Shown: positions 18,974 to 27,735 of the stretch, piece by piece | Position numbering within the stretch: the first letter of the stretch is position 1 | Layout: every line of letters starts with the position of its first letter | Assembly: GCF_964212655.1 (NCBI RefSeq) | Contig: NZ_OZ156465.1 | Location: 1,054,001 to 1,118,000 of the forward strand | Direction of reading: 5' to 3' | From: Candidatus Thiodiazotropha sp. LNASS1 | Lineage (GTDB): Bacteria > Pseudomonadota > Gammaproteobacteria > Chromatiales > Chromatiaceae | DNA: 64,000 nt | Program-made: the position numbers and the translations under genes | The notes under the pieces: model-generated | What the model was told of the DNA's origin: nothing | Database searches by the model: none | The model's input: the letters and a program-made list of their open reading frames with translations, nothing else

Positions 18974-19489
18974 TCAATTGGAGGTGCGAGGCGCGCTCAG
19001 TATACCCTCAAGTTGTTGCAAAGCGCAGACCACCGCCTGCCAACGCACCTGGTTGCGATCACCATTGAAAAAGTGCCGCTGGGCCATTCCCTCGTTATCC
19101 TTGACCTGCCAGGCGAAGCAGACGGTTCCCACCGGCTTTTCCTTGCTGCCGCCACCGGGCCCGGCAATCCCGCTGATCGCCACTGCAACGTCGGCACCGC
19201 TTTCAGTCAATGCTCCTTGCGTCATCTCCAGGACGCAGGCTTCACTTACCGCACCGGATTGTTGCAGGGTTGTTGACGAGACGCCCAGCATTGTCTGTTT
19301 CGACTGATTGCTGTAGGTCACAAATCCGCGGTCGAACCAATCGCTGCTCCCAGGCAGATCGGTCAAAATCTTGGCAAGCCATCCACCGGTGCAGGACTCG
19401 GCAACAACCAGACGATAACCCTGTTGGCGCAGCCGGCCGGCACATACTCCTGTTAGCTCTTCAACGGCTTGAGCCGAGGTAATATCCAT
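18974..19489 (-). CDS. pncC: Nicotinamide-nucleotide amidase (CinA C-terminal family)
   Basis: Deamidates NMN to nicotinate mononucleotide in pyridine-nucleotide recycling. The 171 residues equal the stand-alone PncC length. LVVAESCTGGWLAKILTDLP has the nucleophilic serine, and VAVAISGIAGPGGGS is the second signature. The start codon directly follows the amphi-Trp stop (19490), so it is translationally linked to that operon. In many gammaproteobacteria pncC instead sits beside recA. Confidence 0.93.
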   Translation of the reverse strand: MDITSAQAVEELTGVCAGRLRQQGYRLVVAESCTGGWLAKILTDLPGSSDWFDRGFVTYSNQSKQTMLGVSSTTLQQSGAVSEACVLEMTQGALTESGADVAVAISGIAGPGGGSKEKPVGTVCFAWQVKDNEGMAQRHFFNGDRNQVRWQAVVCALQQLEGILSAPRTSN

Positions 19490-19765
19490 CTATTTCACTT
19501 TAACCTTTAAATTCTTGCTCTTTTTCGGCCTATCCGCTTCGACCTGCCAGGTAATGCGTAGATTGATGCGATGCCGTTCCTCATCCTGAGTGGCGGCGAC
19601 TTTCAACTGCAGCAATCCATTTGGCTGCATAACCATCTCGCCATCCTCATCGCTGAGGGTCAGTTTACCTTTTGCGATCCCTTGAGAGATCGCCTTTAGA
19701 AGCGCCTGAATCGACTCTTTATCCTGCAACGATTCATGACGGAAGTTTTTTTTACCCTGTCTCAT
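19490..19765 (-). CDS. Amphi-Trp domain protein
   Basis: A 91-residue protein matching the amphi-Trp family (TIGR04354, from memory). It has an N-terminal helix rich in Glu/Lys (FRHESLQDKESIQALLKAI), strands in KGKLTLSDEDGEMVM and LLQLKVAATQ, and the tryptophan strand INLRITWQVE with a basic tail. Members occur beside HprK-related kinases and the GAK ATP-grasp enzyme, as here. The biochemical role is unknown to me. Confidence 0.8.
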   Translation of the reverse strand: MRQGKKNFRHESLQDKESIQALLKAISQGIAKGKLTLSDEDGEMVMQPNGLLQLKVAATQDEERHRINLRITWQVEADRPKKSKNLKVKVK

Positions 19766-19815
19766 GATTGTTTTCCAACTCTACATCGATTAAGCATAGG
19801 CTGGTCAGAGATTGC

Positions 19816-21162
19816 CTATGTAAATGACTTATAGTCGAACACCTTGATATGCGGATAGTCGGTACTGATACCCATCACAAGCTGTTTCGGATGAAAGATG
19901 GTCACTGCGGCACCCTTTCCTTTGAGCCCTTCCTTAATGCGAGTATAGCGGTCGATAGTGGCGTCGCATTCAAAGTGGATCATCCCCTTACGCAGCATGA
20001 TCCTTTGTCCGTAATGACGGTTGGCATGGCCATGCACTATGGTGTGGATGCCCGCATCGTGCATCAAGTCGCTCCCTTTGCGTGTCAACGGCATATCCAC
20101 GTCCCGGTATTTTGTGCGAATCAGATTGGCCATCGGTCCATAGTAAAATTCAAAAATCTCATCTTCGACACTGTCCCTGAACTCCTTGTTGATGTACTTG
20201 ATGCCTTTACGCTCAATCAGTTTCGCCATCCTGTCGTCTATACCTGCGTGGACAAAGAGAAAAGAGCCCTGGCGGTAGACCAGTTGCATCTGCTTGTAGA
20301 ACCAAATGAATTCTCCCTTTGGCTTGAGAAACAGCTGTTGCCATTTCATCACAGCAGCATAGACATGGCGCAATGAGAGACCTACCGCCTCGCAGTCCGA
20401 TTCAAAGTCGTCTATCTTCTCCTTGAGACGTTTCAGCTCCCTGGCCATACGTTTATCAGGCATGACCCAGCTCGCCATTTTCGGAAACTCCTTAAACCAG
20501 CGCTTCGGCGGGTAGAGTATGCGTCGGCAGGTGCGTGTAGGCGGCACACCCTTCAATGCATCCTTATCCTGAAGATACTCATCGACGATTTCACGCAACA
20601 TGGGTATGACCTTGCTGCCCATGCGTATAAAGAAGTGGTCGTGGCGAGGATCGGGATCCATGCCCACCGACGCAATACCCAACTTGACGCGCAGATCGTG
20701 ATTACCCGCCAGCAGCACTACCCTGGCTCCCAGCTGTTTCAGCTGTTGTATCGACCGCAACAGTTTTAGGTTGCTTGGCCCCTTGTCGAAACAGTCCCCG
20801 CCGATGACGAAAATGGCATCTTTGCCATGTGAGGTCAGCTTCAACGCATGCTGTTTACTCCCTGTCTTTTTCACCCCACCCGATGCCACCAGAGAGGCGA
20901 TCAAGGCATCCGCGTCGGCATGCAGGTCGGAGAAGAAGTAGAGCTTGCGTTTTGGCCACTGCCATTTACCTCGTTTCACCACTTCTCTCAACAGCCCCGC
21001 CGCTGAACTGCGCTGCCCCCTCTCTTTGACAACCGAACGCTGTCTGCCCAAGAGCCACGGCTGACTGTTTGTAGGCAGTTCCACATCAAGCCATTTCCGA
21101 CCCTTGTATACCGGCAGATACCGGGTGTGACGTTCGATACTGTTTTTGTTCTTAGTCGTCAA
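19816..21162 (-). CDS. Calcineurin-like/PPP-type metallophosphoesterase
   Basis: A 448-residue phosphatase with the PPP/ApaH-like metal motifs in order: SDLHAD (DxH), GGDCFDKGP (GDxxDxG), LLAGNHDLRV (GNHD) and HTIVHGHANRH (C-terminal GH). It has a basic N-terminal extension of about 90 residues and a long helical insert in the middle. The start is TTG 21162, supported by AAGGAG six bases upstream; it overlaps the end of the preceding phosphatase gene by 11 bp. The substrate (protein, nucleotide or phosphorylated metabolite) is unknown. Confidence 0.82.
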   Translation of the reverse strand: MTTKNKNSIERHTRYLPVYKGRKWLDVELPTNSQPWLLGRQRSVVKERGQRSSAAGLLREVVKRGKWQWPKRKLYFFSDLHADADALIASLVASGGVKKTGSKQHALKLTSHGKDAIFVIGGDCFDKGPSNLKLLRSIQQLKQLGARVVLLAGNHDLRVKLGIASVGMDPDPRHDHFFIRMGSKVIPMLREIVDEYLQDKDALKGVPPTRTCRRILYPPKRWFKEFPKMASWVMPDKRMARELKRLKEKIDDFESDCEAVGLSLRHVYAAVMKWQQLFLKPKGEFIWFYKQMQLVYRQGSFLFVHAGIDDRMAKLIERKGIKYINKEFRDSVEDEIFEFYYGPMANLIRTKYRDVDMPLTRKGSDLMHDAGIHTIVHGHANRHYGQRIMLRKGMIHFECDATIDRYTRIKEGLKGKGAAVTIFHPKQLVMGISTDYPHIKVFDYKSFT

Positions 21163-21856
21163 ATGATTCTCCTTTCGAGCGGATCTTCCACTCTCCAGTC
21201 AGATGCTGCCATGATCCATCCGGCAGACGTTCGAGAAAAACCGGTCGGCAATGATACATACTCAGTGCCGCAATCTGATCAAATGACAATACACCGAGAT
21301 GGTGGGCGGCATGACGAAAGGCAGCACCATGACCGACAAACAACTTCACGCTATCCGACTTCACTTGCGATTGCAGTTCTAAAAGCCGGCGCTCCATGTG
21401 CTCCGCCACCCGTTGGCCGGCATCCATGAGTGACTCCGCCCCCTGAAGCGGCAGTCGATAGTGGCTGTCGGACTTCCAACCAGCTGGCGGTTGCGAAAAC
21501 CGGGGATCGTCCCGCAACACCGACTCAATCTGTTGCAACGACAGGTTGGCCGCTGAACCCAGGGAACGCTCGGCCAGTGCATCGTATGATTCGATCTGCA
21601 ATCTATCCGGACTCGCAATCTGTAATCCCTTGCGAATCATTTCAGCGGTCTGCCAACCACGCAACAAGCGCGAACTGTCGATTACCGGATACAAGCGCCA
21701 TTTGAACATTTCGAGGACACCCTGAATCAGGGTTACCGAGCGCTCTGCCTGCTCTGCCCCAACCCCGGTCAGGGGATAGGGTTGCAGTGCACTCGGGGTA
21801 TCAGGCAGTTGGTGATACTCGCCATGACGCAATATGGCGGCTATCAATCTAGCCAC
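21152..21856 (-). CDS. Histidine phosphatase family protein
   Basis: A 234-residue phosphoglycerate-mutase-like phosphatase. The N-terminal AAILRHGEYHQL holds the phospho-acceptor His of the RHG motif, and LFVGHGAAFRHAAHHLGV the second catalytic His. SRLLRGWQTAEMI supplies the conserved arginine region. Start GTG 21856 is the only good candidate before RHG. It is translationally coupled to the downstream metallophosphoesterase. The substrate is unknown. Confidence 0.8.
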   Translation of the reverse strand: MARLIAAILRHGEYHQLPDTPSALQPYPLTGVGAEQAERSVTLIQGVLEMFKWRLYPVIDSSRLLRGWQTAEMIRKGLQIASPDRLQIESYDALAERSLGSAANLSLQQIESVLRDDPRFSQPPAGWKSDSHYRLPLQGAESLMDAGQRVAEHMERRLLELQSQVKSDSVKLFVGHGAAFRHAAHHLGVLSFDQIAALSMYHCRPVFLERLPDGSWQHLTGEWKIRSKGESFDD

Positions 21857-21914
21857 GACTCAGCGCCATATAAGACAGAGGGTGTTCGTTGATCAAGACC
21901 ATGCGTTTGACGAC

Positions 21915-22880
21915 CTACCCATTCAATTGCTTGGCCAGGGCTTGTATCATCGGTTTCAATTCAGCCTGCTTGACCCTTTTCATCGCCTGTTTAGGCGCCA
22001 GCCACTCGCGTCCGCGATGATGCTCCTCCCACTCGTCTTCCGGCAATTCGCGGGTAACCTGCATCGGGTAGACACTCACCGTGCATTCTGCACCCCATTT
22101 TTCATAGGAATAGGCGCCTATGGGCTCTTCAGCAACCTCCCCCTCGACACCCGCCTCCTCCAAGGCCTCTTTTGCTGCCGAATCCTGCAGGCTCAATGCA
22201 GGCTCGCTAATCCCTTTCGGCAATACCCAATGCTTCCGCTTACTCGACATGACCACCAGGATTTCAACCTCACCCTCCTCTATCCGATAAGGAATCACCG
22301 AGGATTGTTTGTAGTAATAGGCCGGTCGATCCCGCATCTCAGTGCCATGTTCATCGGGAAAGGGAAACTTCTTGTCCATACTGCTCGGGCGAACGATGGA
22401 CAGCAGTTCACCGTCCCCTGCCTTCAGATCAATCCAGTCATCCGGCATTTCAAGATGCGCCAAAGTTGCGGTGGGAATCAGTTTGCCGTCACTGGGCAAA
22501 GGGATGCGTTCACCGTGCAGATACTCTGTCAGCATCTCCAATCCCGGGTTGTGTCCCACCAACATGACCCGCTTGCTGTCAGGTGGCACATCCGAGAGTA
22601 CCCGCAACAATTCACCCACATTGGCGGCATAGATGCGCCGATCCTGTACGATGGCATAGGCATCGCCACCCATCGCCTTCACCGTCTTCTGAGCAGTCAC
22701 GATGGCACGCTCTGCGGGTGAACTGATGACATAATCGGGCTGTAACTGCTGCTGCAGCAACCACACCCCCATGCGTTGGGCGCCACGTTTGCCGCGATCC
22801 TTTAGCGGGCGCTTGAAATCTTCTAACTGTTGACTCCAATCGGATTTCCCGTGTCTGAGCAACATCAATTCTCTAGTCAT
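21915..22880 (-). CDS. SixA-type histidine phosphatase fused to a NUDIX hydrolase
   Basis: 321 residues in two domains. Residues 1-160 are SixA-like, with LMLLRHGKSDW and MLVGHNPGLEML as the two catalytic histidine segments. Residues about 185-315 are NUDIX, with WVLPKGISEPALSLQDSAAK running into EALEEAGVEG. The box keeps the EALEEAG catalytic glutamates, but Leu replaces the first Glu and Lys the Arg. That looks nearest the diphosphoinositol-polyphosphate type, which is a loose similarity only. The fusion implies removal of two different phosphates from one substrate or pathway. Confidence 0.8.
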   Translation of the reverse strand: MTRELMLLRHGKSDWSQQLEDFKRPLKDRGKRGAQRMGVWLLQQQLQPDYVISSPAERAIVTAQKTVKAMGGDAYAIVQDRRIYAANVGELLRVLSDVPPDSKRVMLVGHNPGLEMLTEYLHGERIPLPSDGKLIPTATLAHLEMPDDWIDLKAGDGELLSIVRPSSMDKKFPFPDEHGTEMRDRPAYYYKQSSVIPYRIEEGEVEILVVMSSKRKHWVLPKGISEPALSLQDSAAKEALEEAGVEGEVAEEPIGAYSYEKWGAECTVSVYPMQVTRELPEDEWEEHHRGREWLAPKQAMKRVKQAELKPMIQALAKQLNG

Positions 22881-22925
22881 TGTCTGTCTGCCTCATACAG
22901 TTCTTAGTTGCTGGGTGTCTGCTTG

Positions 22926-24056
22926 CTAGGGCCTGTCATCGCTCATCCATAACTTCAAACACAACTCTTTCAACCCGGCAAAATCTATTTTACCTGTCAC
23001 CTCATAGATTGGGACACGCTTCAGCAGATCCAGATAAGGAGCGGGCTGAAGCGGTTCATCATCCCTTATAAACTCACCAAGGCTATCCTGAAAGAATGGC
23101 CCTGGAGACTTCATCACCGCATTCAGTAATTCACTGCGTTGCGCAATATCGACCTTTGTCATCTTAACCGGTGCACGCTCACCCCTGCTCCAGTTCAGGA
23201 TCACCATCGCGTCAAAGGATACGGGTGTCGAGGTATCGATACGATCGCTGCCATACAGCCGTTCAACATCCACATCGAACTTCTCTTCAAGCTCCCATAG
23301 CTCCTGTTGCGGCAACTTCAGCAGCTGCTCCCTTCTCTGTTCATCGATCAGCGGTGAAAGCCGCGAACTGTTCACCACGGTGCCTGGATTGATACGGGGA
23401 AGCTTGGGGATACCCACCGCCTCCACCCCGACGCCCCGACGTCGCAGGAAGAGCCGGTCGTTGGTCAGATAGCGACTCTTCGGGTGTTCCATCAGATGCA
23501 ACATCAGGGTCGACTTGCCACCCCCGGAAAATCCGGCCATGGCGATCGCATGATTGTTCAGGATCAAGCCGGCGGCGTGACAGATCAGCCACTCCCGCTG
23601 CTGCAACCAGTTCATTACCTGTGAATTGATGAAATTGATCAGCTGGTTGTCATTTTCCTCACAAGGTCCGACCGCGATGCGCCACTGCTCGCTCTGCAGA
23701 AACAGCATGCCGGTGCGCACCTTGAGCACCAGGCGGCCATCCGTCAGTTCCACATAGGCATCCTTGCGCCCGCTTTTACCCGCTTCGCGGCGCCAGTCGA
23801 TAAACGGCAGACCGGTCTCGAGCTTGTCGCTCTCGATCGCAGTGACTTCGATGGTCGCCAGACCCCTGGTCTTGGGCAGATGATGAAAATAGCTTGCCAA
23901 CCGATCCAGCAGCGACTGACTGTTGGAACGAATCACCAGGACACAATCACCTATGTTCAGCTGCAACGGCTCCCCGCACAGTTGCACTTTTTGCATAAGC
24001 AGCTTGGCCGCATCCCCGGCACTGCTGACACCAACCCACTCGGCAGGTATGTTCAT
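22926..24056 (-). CDS. HprK-related kinase B
   Basis: A 376-residue kinase related to HPr kinase/phosphorylase. The P-loop GFSGGGKSTLMLHLMEH sits near residue 175, followed by YLTNDRLFLRRRG, the counterpart of the HprK catalytic segment. The N-terminal 160 residues are a separate domain. This matches the HprK_rel_B family (TIGR04355, from memory) of the GAK system. It overlaps the ATP-grasp gene by 4 bp (ATGA). The phosphorylated target, protein or small molecule, is not known. Confidence 0.82.
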   Translation of the reverse strand: MNIPAEWVGVSSAGDAAKLLMQKVQLCGEPLQLNIGDCVLVIRSNSQSLLDRLASYFHHLPKTRGLATIEVTAIESDKLETGLPFIDWRREAGKSGRKDAYVELTDGRLVLKVRTGMLFLQSEQWRIAVGPCEENDNQLINFINSQVMNWLQQREWLICHAAGLILNNHAIAMAGFSGGGKSTLMLHLMEHPKSRYLTNDRLFLRRRGVGVEAVGIPKLPRINPGTVVNSSRLSPLIDEQRREQLLKLPQQELWELEEKFDVDVERLYGSDRIDTSTPVSFDAMVILNWSRGERAPVKMTKVDIAQRSELLNAVMKSPGPFFQDSLGEFIRDDEPLQPAPYLDLLKRVPIYEVTGKIDFAGLKELCLKLWMSDDRP

Positions 24057-24943
24057 ACTTCGAGTTCCTCCAGCATATAGGCCACATAACGGGATGGCAC
24101 ATCGATGCCCATACCCTCTTTCGCCCCACGAAAACCACCGAATGCGGAGACCTCGAAGACCACCGGTCCCTGTTCGGTCTCCGCCACATCGACAGTGGTA
24201 AAATCGAGACCGAAGATTGCCTGCGCCTTGCGGGCAAGCGTCACCAACGCCTCGTCGGCCTGATAACCCTCGTAGTGACCGCCGCTCCTGATGGTGGTAT
24301 TCCAGGTCCCCGATTTACCCACCCGGGCGTAGCTACCGAGATATTCCCCATCGAGAAACACCATTCCCAGATCCCTGCCCGGTAGCGCGAGCTTTTTCTG
24401 GATGTACATCACCGGATTGTCCACCCGAAAGGCCTCGATCTGTTGCAGCAGCTGTTGCGGATCCTGATCGGCATCGATCAACGTCATCCCTCTGGCCTTG
24501 GTGGAATAGAGCGGTTTGAAGACAGCCGATCCGAATGCAGTGACCGTATCGGCAGCTATGGCAATTCTCTCGGTGACGCGGGTTGGGGGCATGGGAATAT
24601 CTGCATTGTAGAGCGACAGGGTGCAGCTGAGACGGTCGATCAGGCGGATGATACGCTCTACCTTGCTGAACACCCGCACCCCGGCACGCTGCAACTGGCG
24701 CAACATCTCCAGTCTGTCCAGGACATGGGGACTGTACTCTTCGCTGATCTTTTTCACCACGACCCCATCGAGACGGGTCAGATCATGCTCCCGATAGACG
24801 AGTCTGCCGCTGTCGAGTTCGGCACAAACCTCGGCCATGTCGATCACCAGGCGAAAGCCTGTGGCCGCCTCCACCGCGTCCGCCAGGGCCTCCGTGGACC
24901 ATTTTCCAGGGATGCCGACCACCCCGATCTTCGGTTTAGCCAA
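24053..24943 (-). CDS. GAK-system ATP-grasp enzyme
   Basis: A 296-residue RimK-like ATP-grasp ligase. SAVFKPLYSTKARGM is the ATP-binding small fold, and RDLGMVFLDGEYLGSY and VVFEVSAFGGFRGAKEG supply the metal-binding region. Members join an acid to an amine through an acyl phosphate. It matches the family named for the GAK system (TIGR04356, from memory). Start is TTG 24943 with AAGGAG seven bases upstream; it overlaps the upstream gene by 8 bp. Confidence 0.82.
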   Translation of the reverse strand: MAKPKIGVVGIPGKWSTEALADAVEAATGFRLVIDMAEVCAELDSGRLVYREHDLTRLDGVVVKKISEEYSPHVLDRLEMLRQLQRAGVRVFSKVERIIRLIDRLSCTLSLYNADIPMPPTRVTERIAIAADTVTAFGSAVFKPLYSTKARGMTLIDADQDPQQLLQQIEAFRVDNPVMYIQKKLALPGRDLGMVFLDGEYLGSYARVGKSGTWNTTIRSGGHYEGYQADEALVTLARKAQAIFGLDFTTVDVAETEQGPVVFEVSAFGGFRGAKEGMGIDVPSRYVAYMLEELEV

Positions 24944-26573
24944 TGAATATCTCCTTTACGGGCACCACAAATGGGCGCTTGGATTTGGATTCGCTCTCGA
25001 GCAGTCTCTCCATCAGATAGGTGGCGCGCGAGAACATGCGCTCCGACAGGGATTTATCAAGAATAAAACGGGTTGAAGTGGCAAAGGAGCGGATCAGGCC
25101 CATCGCCAGCCGCAGCTCGAAGCTCTCATCCCCCTGTTTGCGGGCAAAGACCCTGGCGAAGCGATAGAAGGCGTGGCAGAGATCCATGATCCGCTGCCTG
25201 ACCCGGGGATCGAACACCCGCAGTCGGTAGTTGGAGACCATGAAGACGCTGACATCCTGCAGATAGTCCATATAGCTGGAACGGTGCAGATCGATGAAAT
25301 TGATACGTTTCTCCCGCGGGTCGAAGATGATGTTATCGACGTTGAAATCACCATGGATATAGACGGAAAACGGCGCCTTGACGTCAGACTCGAAGCGTTG
25401 CATCCGTTTCAGGAGATCATCGAATGCGGGAAACGCTGCGCCTCCGATATTGACCGCAGGCTGTCTGAATTCGGGATGGATGGCATACACATCCCCCATG
25501 CGCTTCGCCAGCTGTTTCATATACCCGGCGGAGACAGGTTTTTTGGTCTTGGTCTCAAGCCATACCTGTGTCAGGGTCTTGGTCAGATGATTCAGGGCCT
25601 GCTGAAGCAGCGCATCAGAACCGTCCAGCAGGATCTGTTCGAAGGTCTGCCCCGCCAGGTGCTCAATCAACAGGGCCGCGGAATCGCCCTGTTTCTGATA
25701 GGCGAGGATCTTCGGCGCCAGTCCGGGAAAGATATCGTGCCAATCATTGACCCGCTGCTTCTCCTCCTTCAGCTTACGCTTTCGGCCATCCTTGAAGATG
25801 GCGTGGTAACCGCTGCCCTTTTCATTGCTGCTGAGCGCGTTGATGGCGCTGCCCGATTTGGTCTCTGCGATCGGTTTGAACGCCAGTTCATCGATGTCGT
25901 TCACTGTCTTGAGCTCTGTCACCGAGGCATTGAATGCATGGTAGCGGTCGGTACTGAAATGCTGCCCCATCGACGCAGAGATGATCGCCTCGCTGACCCG
26001 CAACATGGCATTGCCCATCTGCTCGATAATATGCGCCAACATGATGAGCGAAATCCGATCCGCCGGATGCTTCTCCTTTTTCAGCAGCCGTGAGTATCGT
26101 TTGAGCTGTTTTTGGTAGGCATCGACCAGGTGTCGTTCCACCTTGCCGATCTTCAGGGCGCGGCGGGTATCCTTGGCCGACAACGCGGGTTCGATCAACT
26201 CCAGTCCATTGTTGACCCGGTCGATCATGGCTAGAAAATCCTTCACCTTCAGCATACCCCGATGTTGGACATGGGCGCTCTGCATCACCGCATCCCGGCA
26301 AAGCTCCACAATCCGCTCCAGCTGGCTGGCGATCACCTCCACCGATCTCAGTAACTGGTAATCCGCATCCTGCCCGCGGGATGAAGACATCTCTCGCAAA
26401 CAGTGGTTATGGATGCTCAGCTTCAGGTTTTCCACATACCCCTGACGGTCCAGCAGCCGCATGGGGATGGTTGCCGTAGGCAGGGTCAGATAATCTTCCA
26501 GCAGGGAGAGGTGGGTGGTGGTCTCAGTCAGCAGAAAATGAAGATTTTCCTGGATGCTTTTGGCGAGGGGCAT
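24936..26573 (-). CDS. PhoU-like domain fused to an aminoglycoside-phosphotransferase-type kinase
   Basis: 545 residues. Residues about 1-215 are all-helical and PhoU-like (KIGKVERHLVDAYQKQLKRY, and IEQMGNAMLRVSEAI). Residues about 250-520 are an APH/choline-kinase fold with the Brenner motif VYIHGDFNVDNIIFD and the metal-binding INFIDLHRSS. It therefore looks like a small-molecule kinase with a phosphate-signalling-type domain. ATG 26573 is chosen because it begins one base after the NUDIX stop; the longer open frame upstream is a shadow of the NUDIX gene. Confidence 0.75.
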   Translation of the reverse strand: MPLAKSIQENLHFLLTETTTHLSLLEDYLTLPTATIPMRLLDRQGYVENLKLSIHNHCLREMSSSRGQDADYQLLRSVEVIASQLERIVELCRDAVMQSAHVQHRGMLKVKDFLAMIDRVNNGLELIEPALSAKDTRRALKIGKVERHLVDAYQKQLKRYSRLLKKEKHPADRISLIMLAHIIEQMGNAMLRVSEAIISASMGQHFSTDRYHAFNASVTELKTVNDIDELAFKPIAETKSGSAINALSSNEKGSGYHAIFKDGRKRKLKEEKQRVNDWHDIFPGLAPKILAYQKQGDSAALLIEHLAGQTFEQILLDGSDALLQQALNHLTKTLTQVWLETKTKKPVSAGYMKQLAKRMGDVYAIHPEFRQPAVNIGGAAFPAFDDLLKRMQRFESDVKAPFSVYIHGDFNVDNIIFDPREKRINFIDLHRSSYMDYLQDVSVFMVSNYRLRVFDPRVRQRIMDLCHAFYRFARVFARKQGDESFELRLAMGLIRSFATSTRFILDKSLSERMFSRATYLMERLLESESKSKRPFVVPVKEIFIG

Positions 26574-26574
26574 G

Positions 26575-27063
26575 TCAGTCGATGACTCCCAGATATGTCG
26601 GTGTCGTCGCTTGCGCAAGACCGGGCAGATGAGGTGCCAATCCCTTGGGGAAGATCTCATGGTTGAGGATATCGGCAAAGGGCACCCACACCACATCGAC
26701 CTGATGTTTGTCGGGATGGTGACCCGATGCGGGTTGATAGCTTGCCGGCAGGGTACAACCGAACAGAAACTCAACCAGATGCCGCACCGAAGGGTAGGCC
26801 GTATCGCGCTGTTTGTAGAAATCGGCAATCGCGAGCAGGCTCTCGATCTCCACGGTGGCGCCGATCTCCTCCTCGCATTCACGCACCAGTGCCTGGACCA
26901 GGGTCTCGTGCACATCCTGACCTCCACCGGGAAGGGTGTACCAGGTACCGCGCTGTTGCGCCCATTTCTTCTGCATCAATACCGCATGATCACGTACGAT
27001 CACAGCGCGCACGGCATTACGGATGTTCGGTTCCAGCCCTTTTTGTTGTGGTCGGTCGTTCAT
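26575..27063 (-). CDS. NUDIX hydrolase
   Basis: A 162-residue NUDIX enzyme with a perfect box, GGQDVHETLVQAL then VRECEEEIGA (Gx5Ex7REUxEExG pattern). It hydrolyses a nucleoside-diphosphate-X type bond; the substrate is unknown. It is the first gene of the minus-strand GAK-type operon and lies directly upstream of the PhoU-like/APH fusion. Confidence 0.88.
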   Translation of the reverse strand: MNDRPQQKGLEPNIRNAVRAVIVRDHAVLMQKKWAQQRGTWYTLPGGGQDVHETLVQALVRECEEEIGATVEIESLLAIADFYKQRDTAYPSVRHLVEFLFGCTLPASYQPASGHHPDKHQVDVVWVPFADILNHEIFPKGLAPHLPGLAQATTPTYLGVID

Positions 27064-27228
27064 TGGGCAGTTGAGTAGCCACCTTTTTGCTCATTGTAAT
27101 AATCATTGATTAGAAAAAGCATTGCCATCAATCATTATTAATGCAGTTATTTATCCGGCAGTTTACAATCCATAACAGAATCGGCATGCGAGTAGGCAGC
27201 CATTGCATACCCGAAACCGATAGGCTCG

Positions 27229-27609
27229 CTAAGTTGACAGCCTACCGGCTAATACCGATCCCCAACACAAAACAACCAGCAGCAGGGATATCAAAACCGC
27301 CGCAGATCCCTGATCCTTGGCCCGTCCCGACAACTTATGCTTTTCATCGCTGATCCTGTCGACAACGCTTTCAATGGCGCTGTTGATCAGCTCCACGATC
27401 AGCACGATCAACAGCGGCGCCACCAGCAATGCCCGCTCCACGCCGTCATTCCCCAACCAGAATCCCAAGGGTGCCAGCAGAATCAGCAGATAGACCTCCT
27501 GCCTGAACGCCTCCTCATGTTCAAAGGTCGCTGTTAGACCTTTCATAGACCAGCCCAGGGCATTTGCCAAACGCCTGATGCCTACATTCTGTTGTGGTTT
27601 CTCTGACAT
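27229..27609 (-). CDS. dgkA: Diacylglycerol kinase
   Basis: A 126-residue integral membrane kinase that recycles diacylglycerol to phosphatidic acid. Three membrane segments are seen. The catalytic region is HEEAFRQEVYLL, and the conserved VELINSAIESVVDRIS holds the metal-binding Glu. The motif DEKHKLSGRAKDQGSAAV is also typical. Confidence 0.95.
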   Translation of the reverse strand: MSEKPQQNVGIRRLANALGWSMKGLTATFEHEEAFRQEVYLLILLAPLGFWLGNDGVERALLVAPLLIVLIVELINSAIESVVDRISDEKHKLSGRAKDQGSAAVLISLLLVVLCWGSVLAGRLST

Positions 27610-27735
27610 GACGGCATTTCTAACAGCTTATACAAAAAAAATCGACCGCGTCATAAACAAATCATATTCCCCACATCAAACTGCAACAGTCCACCCCTAT
27701 GGTGCGCATGCAATGAAGCACATGAGAGCAAGTAT

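Noticed and set aside
26574-26927. An N-terminal extension of the PhoU-APH protein
   Set aside because: It overlaps the NUDIX gene in another frame and lacks homology; ATG 26573 adjoins the NUDIX stop.
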